Below are positions 46,690 to 59,540 of a stretch of 64,000 nt of DNA, piece by piece. The stretch lies in contig AZLU01000003.1 of the NCBI GenBank assembly GCA_002224055.1, forward strand, positions 1 through 64,000, given 5' to 3'. The translations under genes were made by a program, and so were the position numbers. This stretch comes from Pezizomycotina sp. ARF18 (lineage: Eukaryota; Ascomycota). The notes beneath the pieces are model-generated. The model did not search any database. It was not told where the DNA came from and saw only the letters and a list, made by a program, of their open reading frames with translations. Every line of letters begins with the position of its first letter. Position 1 is the stretch's first letter.

Positions 46690-47356
46690 TTAATGAACAA
46701 CTCCATCGTCGGCGACATGAGTCGCTGAATGAGAACCGTCGTCTTTGGGTGTGCTTTTGCCCTCGTCATTGCCAGCGGGGCTATTGGCATCCTTCCCGGT
46801 ATTCTTTCCCTCTAATTCTACTCTCCAATCGCAGCTACACATATGATATTCATTACAGAGTGTATTAGCAATTCCAAATACTCGGCTCCAATCGTTTACT
46901 GGACCGTAATTTTTGATCCTCTCCTCAACCATTGATTCAATAAAGGGCCATAGTGGCGATTTCTTAAAGTCTGTTTTCTCTTTAATACAATTATATACCA
47001 AAGTTTTGCCGCGGGGCCAGCATTCGTTACAGACTTTTTGACATTTCTTTGCGATATCTCGTTTATCTTCTCTAGGATGCTCCTTTGTCGCGGAACAGAT
47101 AGGATATCCCTTAATCGGCGGGCACCGGTATCCACCCCTTCCGTCGGGCTGTCGCTTGTAGGCTCGGGTTTAGGCCGTTGTGGTTGTTGCATTCGCAGGT
47201 ACTTTGGCATTTTTCCCATGGCGGCAGATCCGAGTCGCATACCAGCCGCCAAATGCGTTTAGCTACACGACCGCTACCTTTTCGTACCGTCTTAATAGAC
47301 GTGTCAGACTGTGTTTTTTTTGGTTGGCCGTTGGCCGTCTGGAGAGCCAGGAGCAC
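46690..47356 (-). CDS. Cysteine-rich protein, paralogue B
   Basis: The minus-strand frame begins near 47,390 and shows a hydrophobic stretch (ENIVLLALQTANGQP) that could be the end of a signal peptide. I cannot place the ATG. Then RVAKRIWRLVCDSDLPPWEK, CQSTCECNNHNGLN, and after a frame change CPPIKGYPICSATKEHPRED, CQKVCNECWPRGKTLVYNCI, KKSPLWPFIESMVEERIKNY, VFGIANTLCNEYHMCSCDWR, VELEGKNTGKDANSPAG, ending GSHSATHVADDGVVH at 46,690. Cysteine spacing and the PRGKTL-NCI, SPLWP and AN-C-CxC motifs match paralogue A. Probably secreted. Function unknown. The pair may be a lineage-specific effector-like family. Confidence 0.6.
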
Positions 47357-48084
47357 TATGTTTTCCTGGTTCAGCCGATTTGCCTGTTATTTGTTAATTA
47401 GAACGTGAACAATAAATAGGAGAGCGTATGGGAGAAACTTTAACGGTTGTCTAAAAGTTCTTAGAGTTTCTCGGGTGATTAGTCTGTTTAGGGTGTGGCT
47501 ACAATTTAGAAACTTATAACGGTTGCCATTTTTTAGTATCTGCGAATATAGACGATAAGCTAGGCAGATTCTTTCCGTAATCCTATTTCGAATATTTCCC
47601 GTACTTGTAACCCGCATTTTAACGTACTATCTATCTAATCTTTACGTAGTTTTAATCCGGATACCTTTATTAACGAAAAGTTCTCTAAACTCAGTATCCT
47701 AGTTTAGAGCATAGTTTTCGGTATTGATATCGATAATGCCAACACCAACCGTGCAGCAAATACGGTGCAGCACAGCAACCACGCATGGTACTATATCAAA
47801 GCCCTGTAGTAGTCCCGATGCCCAATACAAACCCCTCTGAACTCGAGAAGTTTATATAAGTAGGCGGAGTAGATCTTATAACGAATCGATATCGAGACAT
47901 ATACGCGCTCACTCAGGATTGATAGTTGGTATAGGTATGCATTATAAATACACCGAATCACATTTACCTTGAGCGCAAGCACTGCCTTTTAAACCACATT
48001 TTTCGACTGAATATGCACCGAAAAACGTTTGCCTTAACTCCAACTCCAACATTCGATATGTTTCATAGTTCAACCGCCACCGAA

Positions 48085-48275
48085 AAATCACCCGTTCGGC
48101 TGTGTCGTGGGGCTAGAATTCTGGAAGACGATTAGCGCCTTACAAAAATTAAAGCAATTTAACAATGTATCATCAATACATCAAGCCTGAGATAGGGAAC
48201 TTACAATTCCTCGCTGTTCAAATTTTCCTCGCCGTGGTTTCAGAATCTTCATCGTAGATCTTACAGTCCGTATTA
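48085..48275 (+). repeat. Segmental duplicate flanking paralogue B
   Basis: Second copy of the segment at 45,985-46,175 (2,100 bases apart, same orientation). TTCTGGAAGACGATTAGCGCC is at 48,119-48,139. Differences include scattered substitutions and short indels, so the duplication is not recent. Confidence 0.65.
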
Positions 48276-51200
48276 TATATTTCTATGTTAATCTTTCTGA
48301 CTGTTTGCTCAATTCACTGGAGCTAACTGTACTCCGTGAGAGAAAACCTGGTAGCATGACAAGCATTTCCACGATTAAATCTGAAACGGGGACAGTGCTT
48401 TTGCGTTGTCGAGTTGAGCGTTGATACTGTGCTGGAGAGCAAGCATTGCAAAAATTTCCGACGTCCTTCAGAATAATACTTCCTAGAATTACGGTGAGGG
48501 ATCTTCGGATTTTAAAGCTTTCATGGATTATTACACATTGAATGATTAGAAAAGCTTTGGGCTTTAACTAAGATGAAGTAAGAGCAACTTATCGAGGTTT
48601 AAGTAGAAACTACTCCATTATAGATCTAGCGTTCTAAAACTCCCGCCGTAACGTTGGAACCACGTACAAGCAATACATGTATTATCGAGACTACATAGTC
48701 CTGTTAGTAGTAATAGGTATTCCATCTACGGTCCATCGAGTAGTTTTTTTCATTATTCCCTCGAGAATTCAATAGTTCAGACTAGATTTGCCATCACTCC
48801 ACCTGGCAATGTACGATCGGGTACGTCTAGATACACAACATTCGGTAAGAAAACCTTTCCTCTTACTCATGTTTCAACTAGACAAAGTGAGTTATACTCG
48901 ATCCTGAGAAAACCGCGATCTAGCAAAGCTAGGAGCACCGCGGCTTGCGAAATCTCGCTATTTTATGTTGAATATCTTAAAGGTCCGACTGACTCCATCT
49001 CCTATTTCTGACTTAAAATAAAGCCCCCCCCCCCCCCCCCCGAAAAGCCCAAATTTAAAACGCCTGGGTTGAATATGCCTCCTATTATCCTACTAACAAA
49101 ATTTCGAAGTTAAATGGCGGCGGAGCTTGACCCGACTATTTTTCATTAGAGGTCTAACGAAAACTAAACATTAATCGCCTGAGCATCCGAAAGAAAACTT
49201 AGTTCATACCTTGTACTTCCTTCCGTCTTGATCCATCTTCCACCTTCGGATCAAGGGAAATAGCCCAGATAGATGAATGAGTTATACGCACGTATGTGTC
49301 TCCCATTTCACACTAACTAACATCCGTTTATAGATAAGAAGTCGACAATCCAGCAATAAATACGCTACCAAATTATATATATATTGTTATTATCAATTCA
49401 GTTATCTGTTATGAAGGAAAGTGAAAACATCGCTGCGTAGAGGTTCCAATGCATATGCATGTCACAGCTTGAAGAAGTTCAAAAAAGTAATGACAATTAT
49501 TTCTACGCAGAGCTAGATGGGCTAACGGGACTCTCAACATCATTATGATTTCAGCAAAATCTACGCTGCAGCTGCAGCTACCTATGGCCGATACATCAAG
49601 CGTGTCAAGTGCCTCATACCGTGAGTAGAGGGAACATTCAAAGAACCTGGAATCTTCATATTGAATTGGAGTATCTACAATCCGTCCTTCATAGAATTCG
49701 TAAGAGAGCATTCTCACACGTGCGGGGTATAAGGCGTGCAGAGGCTACCGGCGGGAGTTGCCGAACCATCGAACCATCGTCCTTTTGAAATTGGTTCATA
49801 TATGCTATTAGATACTGAGACTAGAATTTGTCGAAGATAATGAGCCTGTCGCGACACGTATCACTCGACTGCTTGGAAAAGCTTTAGATATTGTCCGAGG
49901 AATTGTATCATTTCATGTACATGTCGTTGACAATATATCAAGCCAAAGTATCAGAATGTAAGAAACAACGGGTAGTTTTGATCATGCGGCTTGAGTATGA
50001 CTAAGCATGAACGAACAGATTCTCTAGGTATCTCACGTATCCTGAATTCAGAAGGCAATTTTCGTTCTAGGCACTGTTCAAGAGAGCATTGTTTAAGGTT
50101 CGCGCACGATAATATTAAACACGATAAGACGCCATGGCATCTTATAAGCTTATAAGCTTACATTCTTGGTTGTTTCTAATATATAATAGTCAATGTATAA
50201 GAAGCAGATCAGTGTGTCTCCACTCTCTAGCCGTCTATATCAGAGATCCAAACATGTGAAAAAGGCTGGTTATCTTGCATATAAACGAGGAAGAAAAAAC
50301 GAAACAACGCCCTACATCAATGTGATATTTCGTGGCTCCACTAAAGTTTATTAACTTTATACCGCCCAAGCCTATAAGGCTTCTTGAAAGCCTTAGCTAT
50401 TATTTGATTCATCCAATGGCTTTATTATCTTTATAAATGGCACTCTTGGTTGCTGTTCTGACCTTGTCCACGAAAACCAACGAGAATAGGGGTTAATTAC
50501 GCAATGTTTCGGAGGTCGCGGATATATACGCCGGGAACTGTCCGACGACCAGAAAAATTGAGTTTACGTCGACGTCTCAATGTATGACTGACTGTAGACC
50601 ACCTTAAATTAAAATCCATGCTAAAGCAAAACGAATCAGTTTTCGTGGATTCGCTACAAAAGAACGACCCGAAAATGACAAAGGACGCCAAAATCCACAT
50701 CGCGAAATGGAAAGAAACAGCCTTCCGGCGCCTCACGGTTTCCCGGTAGTGGGGTAAAAGGACAGCGTGCATGCATGGTGCAGCCCAGTGGCGCGCTCGC
50801 TACGGGGGATCGCTGGCGCTAGCCTTGAGGACGTGCGTCACGAAATCATAATTATGAAGATGATGAAGCTATAGGGCGAACGGAAGAATCGGGTTTACGG
50901 AACGACAACGAAAATCAATTAAGTCAATAAAGTGAATAGAGAAACCAGGGCTTGTTCATTTCAGATCACTTCGCGATCATTGATGTTTTCTTTGTTCATC
51001 CAGCGCGGAGATGGAAAGGACTCGATTATAAAAGCGAAAATGAGATTTTGAACTGGCGGCTGAGCTACGGGTTCCTAGTGGAGTGCTATAGCTGCATGTG
51101 AAATTTCGCCAACAAACAGAACAAATCTAAAACTCTACAGATAAACGAGAAAATTTGCACGGAAGGCTAAGAAAAAGAGAGTCACAAATAAGAGACACAA

Positions 51201-52140
51201 AGCAACACTAGAAACATTTATTGTTGCTCTTTATTGGTCTCATACATCTCTCCGATTTCGCAATGGACCCTGAATCAAAATCTCCGGGAGAGCGAAAGAA
51301 GCTAAGCATTTTGTGTCTTCTCCTGGAATGAAAATTTTAAAGCTGCCTATCGTTTTGCTGATAAGGGAGGAACGCCTGGCAGGGGTTACGGCCACGCGCC
51401 ACTGGCATTGGTCCGGAACGCCCTGTAAGAATTTCTTTTTCCACCTTATCCATTTCGATTTACCAGAATTGTGCACAAGTTTCGTCCTATATTTGATTTT
51501 TTGGTTTTTTGATAACACAGACTAAGCTTAGTTGCCTACCTAATAATAACGCAGAGCTCCCGTAATAGTAAGTAAAAAAAAAAAATATTTTTTCTCCCAA
51601 TCTCACACTAAGAAAATTGAGGAAATGTATGCGAAAAGATCTAAAATTCTAGAAAGGCCGACGCGATGGAACATGCATTTTAGCGACAAGAAAAAGGGGA
51701 TGACTCTGAAGCAACTCGGCCGGCCTGAGACCGTTGTTGTATTTGATTTTTAATCTGCTCTTTTTGCAAATTTTCCTTCGCATTGTTGTAAATTTTAGCT
51801 TTTTCGCTTTTAATAGACACCAATGTGATACTCCGTAAGAAATTGGTATATAACTTGAGGATTCTAGTGTGACTGTGATTTATATTTAAAGGACCTCGCT
51901 GCTTGAACTTTCAAATCCATTCCATAAACATTCAGTAAAGCATTAAACCATTGTTCGCAACATAAGAAGACTACAGAGTTCACTTAAAAATCCCTAAGAA
52001 CTATAGTTTCCACCATCTATTCCCTCAAATTTTCGAGAACTTTTGCAGCAATTTCCTGAGCATTTCCCTTCCAGCTCCGTTACCCTAATAACGAACAAGC
52101 CATACAATAAATACCTATCGCCTTGGTTTACAAAGCATCC
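48276..52140. other. Gene-poor AT-rich stretch with a poly-C tract
   Basis: Almost 4 kb with no gene I can support. The open frames at 49,409-49,717, 50,497-50,772 and 51,240-51,525 have no motif or splice context. A run of about 18 C (from 49,024) is the only long G/C homopolymer in the window. AAGCTTATAAGCTTATAAGCTTA-like words near 50,142-50,162 are a small repeat. Confidence 0.4.
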
Positions 52141-52167
52141 TTTATCGTATAAAAGAAATCACAAGAA

Positions 52168-52385
52168 ATGAGCGCCGCTGTTACCCTTCTCCGCTCGCTT
52201 AAGCCGAGTACCAAGGTCGCCCTGGCCGCCGTCCCTATCTCTGCTGGCGCCGCCGGTGCTTTCTACGGCCTCGATTACCGGTTAAACAGCAACGGCGATG
52301 CTGTCGCCAATGTCCGCAGAAAGATCTTGGAGGTATCGCTACCAGCAATTACATCTGCCTCAACTGGGAGGGCTTCAAGAGATAA
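52168..52385 (+). CDS. Small conserved-looking protein, 72 residues
   Basis: The start at 52,168 (AAGAAATG context) follows a long C/T- and A-rich leader. Protein: MSAAVTLLRSLKPSTKVALA, AVPISAGAAGAFYGLDYRLN, then SNGDAVANVRRKILE. At a GG that should be GGG the frame shifts to GIATSNYICLNWEGFKR with a stop at 52,383. GC-rich codon use, an Ala/Gly hydrophobic segment (residues 18-34) and a basic N-terminus suggest a small mitochondrial or membrane protein. The family is not identified. The clean natural C-terminus after one homopolymer correction supports a real gene. Confidence 0.6.
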
Positions 52386-52399
52386 ACTCATTTGCGGAT

Positions 52400-55300
52400 A
52401 AAGCTCGTTGAAAACGCTTGGGAGGACACCACACCAGCCATATTCACACTTTACCCCTATAATCCTACGGGTTTCTAGTCCTCTTTTGCCTATCCAGGTT
52501 GTTTCCCGATTTTCAATTATTTTACGTCAATCTCATTTAATTACCTCTTACTTTTGCTTAGAAAATGTTGTCCAGCGTTTTGAATTTGCCTTGATTTCTT
52601 GTTAGCCTTCGTTTCACTTGTTACAAAATAGCTTGGGAATTGTATATATTTAGATAGACCACTAGAAAAACTACAGATTCTTAATGATAGAAAAGCCAGG
52701 TGATCCTTATATAATCACCCCAGGAAACCAACGAAGTAGACCCCGCAAGAACATACCGTAAAACTTAAACCAAATAGCATGGTTACTCGACATTTCCTGG
52801 GTACCCTATTGTTCGAAGAGATTTTATATCTATAAAACTCTGTGGAAGATGTGAAACTATACAAACTTCGGTAAAGCCACCCCATCAACGGTTGATTATC
52901 TCCGATAAACTTACCCTTGGTAGCAGCGCTATGTGCACCTATATCCTTATGGGCGCTAGCGAGTGGCTTACGCCATATTTTCCATCCGGAAGTATTGTTT
53001 ATGCCAAATAGCTAAATTCCTAGGCATATAAATGTTAGGCGACACATTCGTTTGCTTCTACTAGTAACGAAACTTTCATTGTGACGGTCCGTGATTTAAT
53101 ATAAATATTCCATCAATTCTTGAGATATGAATGGACCGCAGCGGATCTAGGCAGTCAATTATGGCAGAACGCTCCTGTAACTTTTCTCCCTCTGGTTCTT
53201 TCTCTCTCTCTTTCGCTTTCCGCCCTCCTTTTTTTTCTTTTTTTTTTTTTTTTTGCACGTAATGTGAAAAATCCCAGAATTCCTAAGCTATCTATGGGCA
53301 TTGTACGCCAAGATAAACTTGAAGTGATTACTATCAATCAATATTCTAGCTCGCAGGCATTCCATGTTCCAAGGCGATAATTTTTGCTCATCACGGGAAA
53401 GAAGTTCCAGAATATTTTACTTCCGACGATCTTTGAATAAGATCTTTATTTTCACCTGAGCACAAGATTGTAGATCTATACGTTGAGTATAAGATTTTTG
53501 TTAAGAATCGGTGACTGATATTGAAGCTATTCAGCACCTCGTCGCGGCAATTCGTATGACGTCAAATATGCCGCGCTCGTTCGACTTGCTAAAAAATCCA
53601 TGCGCTATGTAAGCGACTGCATGCACTCCAAAACTCGATATACGTTTTCAATCGCAACTTCGATAAAAGCTATGGTGTGGCAGAGAAGTAAAAGCAGATT
53701 CGGAAAAATTGTAAAGGGGGTTAATTCAAGAAAACCGCTCGCATACTACGTCATCGGGCTTTGTCTCATGGCAAGCTTTAGAAGGCTATGAACGGCTTGG
53801 ACTCACTTGAACGAGTACTCCCCGTGTTTTCTCAGATAGTATGACTTCTTTGAACCGCATCTGTTTACCAAAGGTTAAGTTTAATGTCCTATAGTTCCTC
53901 AAGGCGGAGTCGGTCATCGGGGTCTTTATATATCGTTCGACTGTCCCAGCTAGAAATATATATGGTAGCCGCGCAAATGTCGCCCAGTGGCTTCCATTCT
54001 AGTCAACGGGCTGACTGATTTATAGTATAGTTGCACTTTTTATGCCTGCTAAATTATACAGTAGTCTACATATTCTTGAAAGCAGTTCAAGCCTGACTGT
54101 AGTGCAGCGTTCTATGACCGAAGCATCGGCGGTAAATAGTTTATCGGCGGCTTCTCCTAGCCGAGTGTTGATATTCTAACTCTCAAGGACAACTTGAAGC
54201 AAGATATCCGAGGTCGCTGACGCTGAGATATTATGTCGTCATTATAGAAGTTGGCTTTTACGCATCCGGGAAATTCAATAAGGCATGATTTCTCCCTCGT
54301 TATAGAGTGTCCTCCATGCGACGACATCATCTCATTTTTTTTTTTTTTCAAACCACGAATTACAGCTTTATTTACGTTTTTCCATGCTGTTTCTCGGACC
54401 TCAATTATCATAGCCATCTCCGTTCCGTTCCGTTCTATCACAGGCTGACAAATTTCTCAATTGAAAGCTGACTGTTATAATAGATTTCTAAACCTGTTGG
54501 AAACGCCTCAAGCTCCTTGCAGAATGCTAACGTTCGAGTTAATCATAGAGACAAGAATTATGGTCGGCACGGGTAGAGGGCGATTCCTCCTTATTTACAA
54601 TCACTACGTTCTCGTCACAACACCTTATTATACGTTTCTATCCGCCGACGGGCAGATTGTACACAACACACCAAGATTTATCCCGCGTTGACTTTATATT
54701 TGCGCAGAAAACGACTTAGGTATCCGGAATCATCTCGGTTAAAAAATCAAGAGCATTACTACGTATAAAGAGTAATTTAATTACCGAGACGAGATATCTT
54801 TTTCGTCCTGAAATTATCGATGATCGTTCGGGGCTGTCGTACGCCCGATCTTTGTGTAAATCCTACTCAAAATTAATGTCGATGAACGGAGTGCTGTTGT
54901 TACCGATCGTATGACCGGTTTTCAGTTTCCCTATGCAACTTGGAAGGACAAAATTAATAAAGACTTGACTATATGTTGTATTGAATATGGGGAAACGAAA
55001 GCTCTAAATAATTATCAACGGCGGCGCGCGCGGAACCGTATTAAACCGAACCCCTTAGGGAAGTATTCTTCGTGATAAAAAGTTAACAACACAACAAATG
55101 ATGAGTAGTATATATCACAGGCAGGGTTTCTGCAGGTATGCCCATGCTCGTAAGACGAGGCGCCATCGCAGTTATTGCGGCAACAACGGCGATTTCTCGC
55201 ATTAGCCTATATCAGTGCCTCCGAAGGTGATATCAACCAGTATTGGTCAAGCAACGGAAGTATCTGCCGGCTCGAGATTTGCACAAAGGCTCGACGTAAA

Positions 55301-58300
55301 TAACGCGATCGGTTCGGCGTCAATGTCTCGGTATCGCATGATCTAAGATGCCAGGCTTGTACAAAACAATGTCATTGATGGACCACTCGAGCATATAACA
55401 GCCTCCGAAGGAAGTGTTATAATGTGTTAAAACCCTGATTTACGCACCTGCACGTCTCTATCCGTCCAGGCCGACATTCTTGCAGAGAATGTTCTCCGAA
55501 GAATGTCTATAAGCATGAATTTCCGATCATTGCGTATGCCCTGTAAAAGGTAAGTCCCACGTATCAGGAAATTCGAAATCGCGTGAGATGGTGACCACAA
55601 TTTCGCACAACTATCGGGGTAGTTGCGACGCGGTCATGGTAGCTCTTCAAATCTTATTCACAAGCTTTATATCACGACGACTTAGTCCGTGAATTTTACG
55701 AATTTGTCGATATAGCTGTTTCTCCCATTTCCAGATTTTCACGTATCATAGTGACTGTCCTCGTATCCTCTTCATCGAGAGAATTTCGCTTGGTAGACGG
55801 CAAAGTTGTAGTAATCCGAAGTATATATCAAACCAACGCCAGCCAATGGGTTCGCCAATTTCAGTAAAACATGAAAGCTTGAAGTCACAAGCGTATGTGG
55901 CTTTGGGTGCAGCAGCGTTTTCCACATCGAAGAATAGTAATAATATACGAAGGCGTCGTGCTTTACTTGCCATCATAGAATTTTTTTATACCAAGAGTCC
56001 ACCCTGCAAAATTCAATCTGTTTCCTAGCACTATGATCCTTGAGAAAAGAAGGACGGTTACTTAAACCAAAATGACGGGTTGATTATCGAACATCGCGGC
56101 TTCGTCAATCCATTTTAATATCGCTAGGGCGTGGACGACTCGCTGTAGGAGACGATGCACATTATTTGATTCCTGTACCGACCGCTCCGGGGTCAGTGTA
56201 TTGTTTTATCAACTTCGCGGCCTTTTTCTACTCTAGAAAGATTTTCGCTTCATTCGATATGACCATCCAGTAAGAAGGAAATAATAGACAAAGAATGTGA
56301 GAATGCGACGAAGGTAGCAAAAAATGTGATTATATTCCCAGTCCGTTAAAGCTCGAGGAAACGTCTAAGCAATTGCAAGTACCACTATACGTGAGTTGTG
56401 GCTTTTACGGGTTTAGGAACAGCTGGCAGTGGAAATGTATCGCGTCATCGGGGTTTGTTTCAGTATCCAACAACAAGCATTGTCACTTCTTCCATGTTGC
56501 GAGGCCGGCCGTAGCGGTAAACCAGAAGGGTCTTTATAAACGTCGTTACTGCCGTCGTCTAAGAACCTAATTATTACCCGGCGTACGAAATCCTCAGTGG
56601 GCGCATGTATAAGTTACAGCTACGGGCCAGCCAGGTGTTACGCGACGGGGATACGTGAATTTATGCAGAACGTCGACAGGTTGGGCTCTATTCAAGTTTA
56701 TTGCGCGCAATCAAACAGGTTTATAAAGGTTAATGCGAGCATTGCTACGAAAGAGATCGTGGATATAAATAGAGGACAATCTTTTTTTTTCATTTCAGAA
56801 CGGGTCTCCCATCTCACAGGCTTGAGTATCGAATTTCCGCCAAATTTTCGATGGCAGTATACTATCTCCGGATCATAGACGGTGAGCCACTATGGAACGA
56901 GATTCTTCCACATTGGTGAAAAGCCCGGTCCAAAGTACCACGCGCCGCTGCCTGTGGTAATAACCCAATTACGGGTGATAATGTTATCGACTTCCGTCAT
57001 TATTTTAGGTAATACATTACTTAAGTAACGCATGAACTTATGGGTTATAATTAGGAGTGGTATATTACCTCCTCTAGCTCTCCTTTTTTTTTTTTTTTTT
57101 TTTTTAGTTGGCTATTGAATGTAAAGTGTATAATATATGAGGGGCCGTTTGATGGGGCCAAAGGAGGCGGCGTACGTCACATAAATTCAAAACCAATAGC
57201 TTCAGCATCAAAATATGTCTCCAGGATGCTTCGTGATCCTTGCTACTATTCTAGGGTGGGTCGACTTCGTTGATATCGCCCTCTCCGTCCTGCCCTTTAA
57301 TAATAAATAGTATAATATGAGACGAAGAAGACTAAAAAGATGAACTAATATCCCATCTCTTTGAACTTCTGTGAATTCAGAATACCGGAATACAAAATAG
57401 AGTATATGGGCTCCAGAGTGTATTGGCAATTAAACCGCATGGAGCGACTATTGTTGGTTTTCAATGTCTGGCTACAAACACCTGTTACTTGTTCTATGTT
57501 GCACCACGAGCTTTTGTGGGGAGTGTTTAAGAGAGTCTTTATGACAAAACATGTCGTTGTCGTCTGACAGCCTCAGTCCCCTTCTGGTTCATTAAAATCC
57601 TCGGTGCGCACGCTGCGCAAGTGATAGTATGACGTAGACCGGATCATCGCGATAGATAAGTAGAGTTATCTTTGGCTTCGAGCACCACTACGAAAAGACA
57701 CTTTGTAGTTGTTTAATACACTACGCCAAAACATATCAGGCGCATCCATTTGTCATGATTCGAGTTTCAAATGTTTGTGGGAAAATATCCATGATACTAT
57801 ACTGTCTTTAGATCACCGTGACGGAGCGGTATCGATTGGTCTTCTTCTTCTTGAGGTGATAGCGCTGGAATAACCAGTCCAGTGTAAGTATCATGCGCGG
57901 TTTGAATACGGACAACGCAAGCATAGGTTAGGGTGGTTTGTGTTCCATCATCATCACCTTTAAATTATGCCCGGACGGTTAAACTCCCGAGCTATAGTGC
58001 CGCCCGCATAGACTTTTTGATCTATAGGATTAGAGGTATACATATGTTTGTCTTCTCTCCTTTTTATTTAAACCGGTTTCCGATAATGGAATAATATCCG
58101 GCAGCCCCTTTTTACTAATCGGTAGTAGAAGTAGATATATGTTATCCAAGGAAAAGAAACTGCGGCTAATAGAATTACAAGATGTTGATTTGCTAAGCAC
58201 TGTTAATAATGTTATTTGCTAGTTGGCTCAGTGGTTGTGTTTTATTGGTTGTTGTTAGAAGTTTCAGGAATATATATAATATTTTGTTATCGACCGCGTT

Positions 58301-58314
58301 TCCACTAAAATCAA

Positions 58315-58346
<32 letters not shown>

Positions 58347-58840
58347 TATCAAGTAGATCAAGGAATGCCAAAGAACGCTCAAGTAGATTCCCCATATATC
58401 CAATAAAGAACCCATCTACAAAAATTTTCAAAAGCTCATAATAACCGAAAAGGAAAAGCCCTGTAAGGATATCATCTCGCATCGCAGCCCTAGAAAAGGT
58501 CGCGGCTAAAATACAAGGCTCTAGATCTAGTTAGAATTCGAAACGAAAGCTTCCAATTGGTGTAACAACGCCAAAGAACCCGTCTTTCGCCGCCAAGATA
58601 AGCTGAAAAAAATGCACGTCAAGCTTCCAGGCTTTCCAAAAAAAAAAAAAAAACCTCAACTTTTCTTTTCCATCCAAACGCAATAATACCGCAGAAAATC
58701 TCCACAGTTCCATCCATAGAATCACCACGATCTCAACGTAAAAATATACTACATCGCATATACACCCAATAATCAAGTAGCCTTACATCCTGCATCCGTA
58801 AAACTTCGCCCCCCTTTACTTTTCCCATTCGAAGTAAAAT
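52400..58840. other. Long gene-poor AT-rich stretch
   Basis: About 6.4 kb without a gene I can name. It contains a (TC)n tract next to T17 at about 53,205-53,253, T14 at about 54,336, T22 at about 57,085 and an A-rich tract at about 58,316-58,347. A weak coding trace lies at 56,373-56,878. Composition and lack of open frames suit old mutated repeats, but I saw no element structure. Confidence 0.4.
56373..56878 (+). pseudogene. Possible relic of a small cysteine-containing protein gene
   Basis: Two neighbouring plus-strand open stretches (56,373-56,570 and 56,597-56,878). The first reads CGFYGFRNSWQWKCI, SSGFVSVSNNKHCHFF; the second GACISYSYGPARCYATGIRE, FMQNVDRLGSIQVYC. Regularly placed Cys, Gly and Trp are like small secreted fungal proteins. 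There is no signal peptide and there are frame changes. I do not recognise a family, and chance is possible. Confidence 0.25.
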
Positions 58841-58846
58841 TTCCAA

Positions 58847-59095
58847 TTACCGTTTTCCGGCCGTCGCCTTTTTTTCGTTTTGGTCCCACCAAATTTTAAC
58901 GAGCCAGACACCGTCGACCACGTCGCCAACATAAACATAACAAATCGCGGCCGCAAAATGTCTTGCATCATGCTCACACGTCCCATGAGCCCACTCCACG
59001 CGTAAAGGTTTGCCTTTTCGGCTCACGTAATTCGCACGATGCCCGTGCAAGATACTCGAATTACCGTGAGGATCCTCGCATGCGAAAGACTGCAT
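58847..59095 (-). CDS. Hypothetical 82-residue protein
   Basis: An uninterrupted minus-strand frame from an ATG at 59,095 (MQSFACEDPHGNSSILHGHR, KPLRVEWAHGTCEHDARHFA, AAICYVYVGDVVDGVWLVKI) to a stop at 58,847. Composition is protein-like and more GC-rich than the flanks, with three Cys and a Trp-rich end. No family is recognised. It may be an exon of a longer secreted-type protein whose first exon is not visible. Confidence 0.3.
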   Translation of the reverse strand: MQSFACEDPHGNSSILHGHRANYVSRKGKPLRVEWAHGTCEHDARHFAAAICYVYVGDVVDGVWLVKIWWDQNEKKATAGKR

Positions 59096-59334
59096 CGTAT
59101 TATTGGGGGTTCTGTCTTAAAAGCCCCAGCAGCTGGGTCGATCATAACAATCCATGTGTAGACTCCCTGCTCCTGCATATACCTGCTTTTTTCTTCGTGA
59201 CTTAAATCTTACCAAACCAGCGACAGCCATAGTGGTCATACTGACATCAACGGAGTACCATGGGAATAGCATACAGTATGTTCTCGTATGCAATAACCCC
59301 TCTGCTGCACTCAAATCTACCCCAAACTGCATGC

Positions 59335-59400
59335 CAGCTTCCACTCAAATCTCCAACTGCACAGCTTCCACTCAAATCTCCACGAAAATGCACAGCTCCA
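59335..59400 (+). repeat. Short tandem minisatellite
   Basis: CAGCTTCCACTCAAATCTCC occurs twice in tandem (units of about 27 and 31 bases), with partial copies on either side (CACTCAAATCTACC before, CAGCTCCA after). Confidence 0.85.
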
Positions 59401-59515
59401 CCCCCCAAAAAACCCGGCTTCTCCGAATCCTTTACTTTGAATCAACCATTGGATCTATATATAATTTCTTCTATTCTTTTATTTTGAGACCCTTACTGCA
59501 TACTGCAATGTAAAT

Positions 59516-59540
59516 GTAAGGTAAGGTAAGGTAAGGTAGG
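59516..59540 (+). repeat. (GTAAG)n microsatellite
   Basis: About four GTAAG units followed by a degenerate GTAGGGG unit. Each unit resembles a splice donor, but no intron context is seen. Confidence 0.85.

Noticed and set aside
59516-59540. Row of GTAAG units as a splice-donor cluster
   Set aside because: It is a simple pentanucleotide repeat with no exon on its left side.
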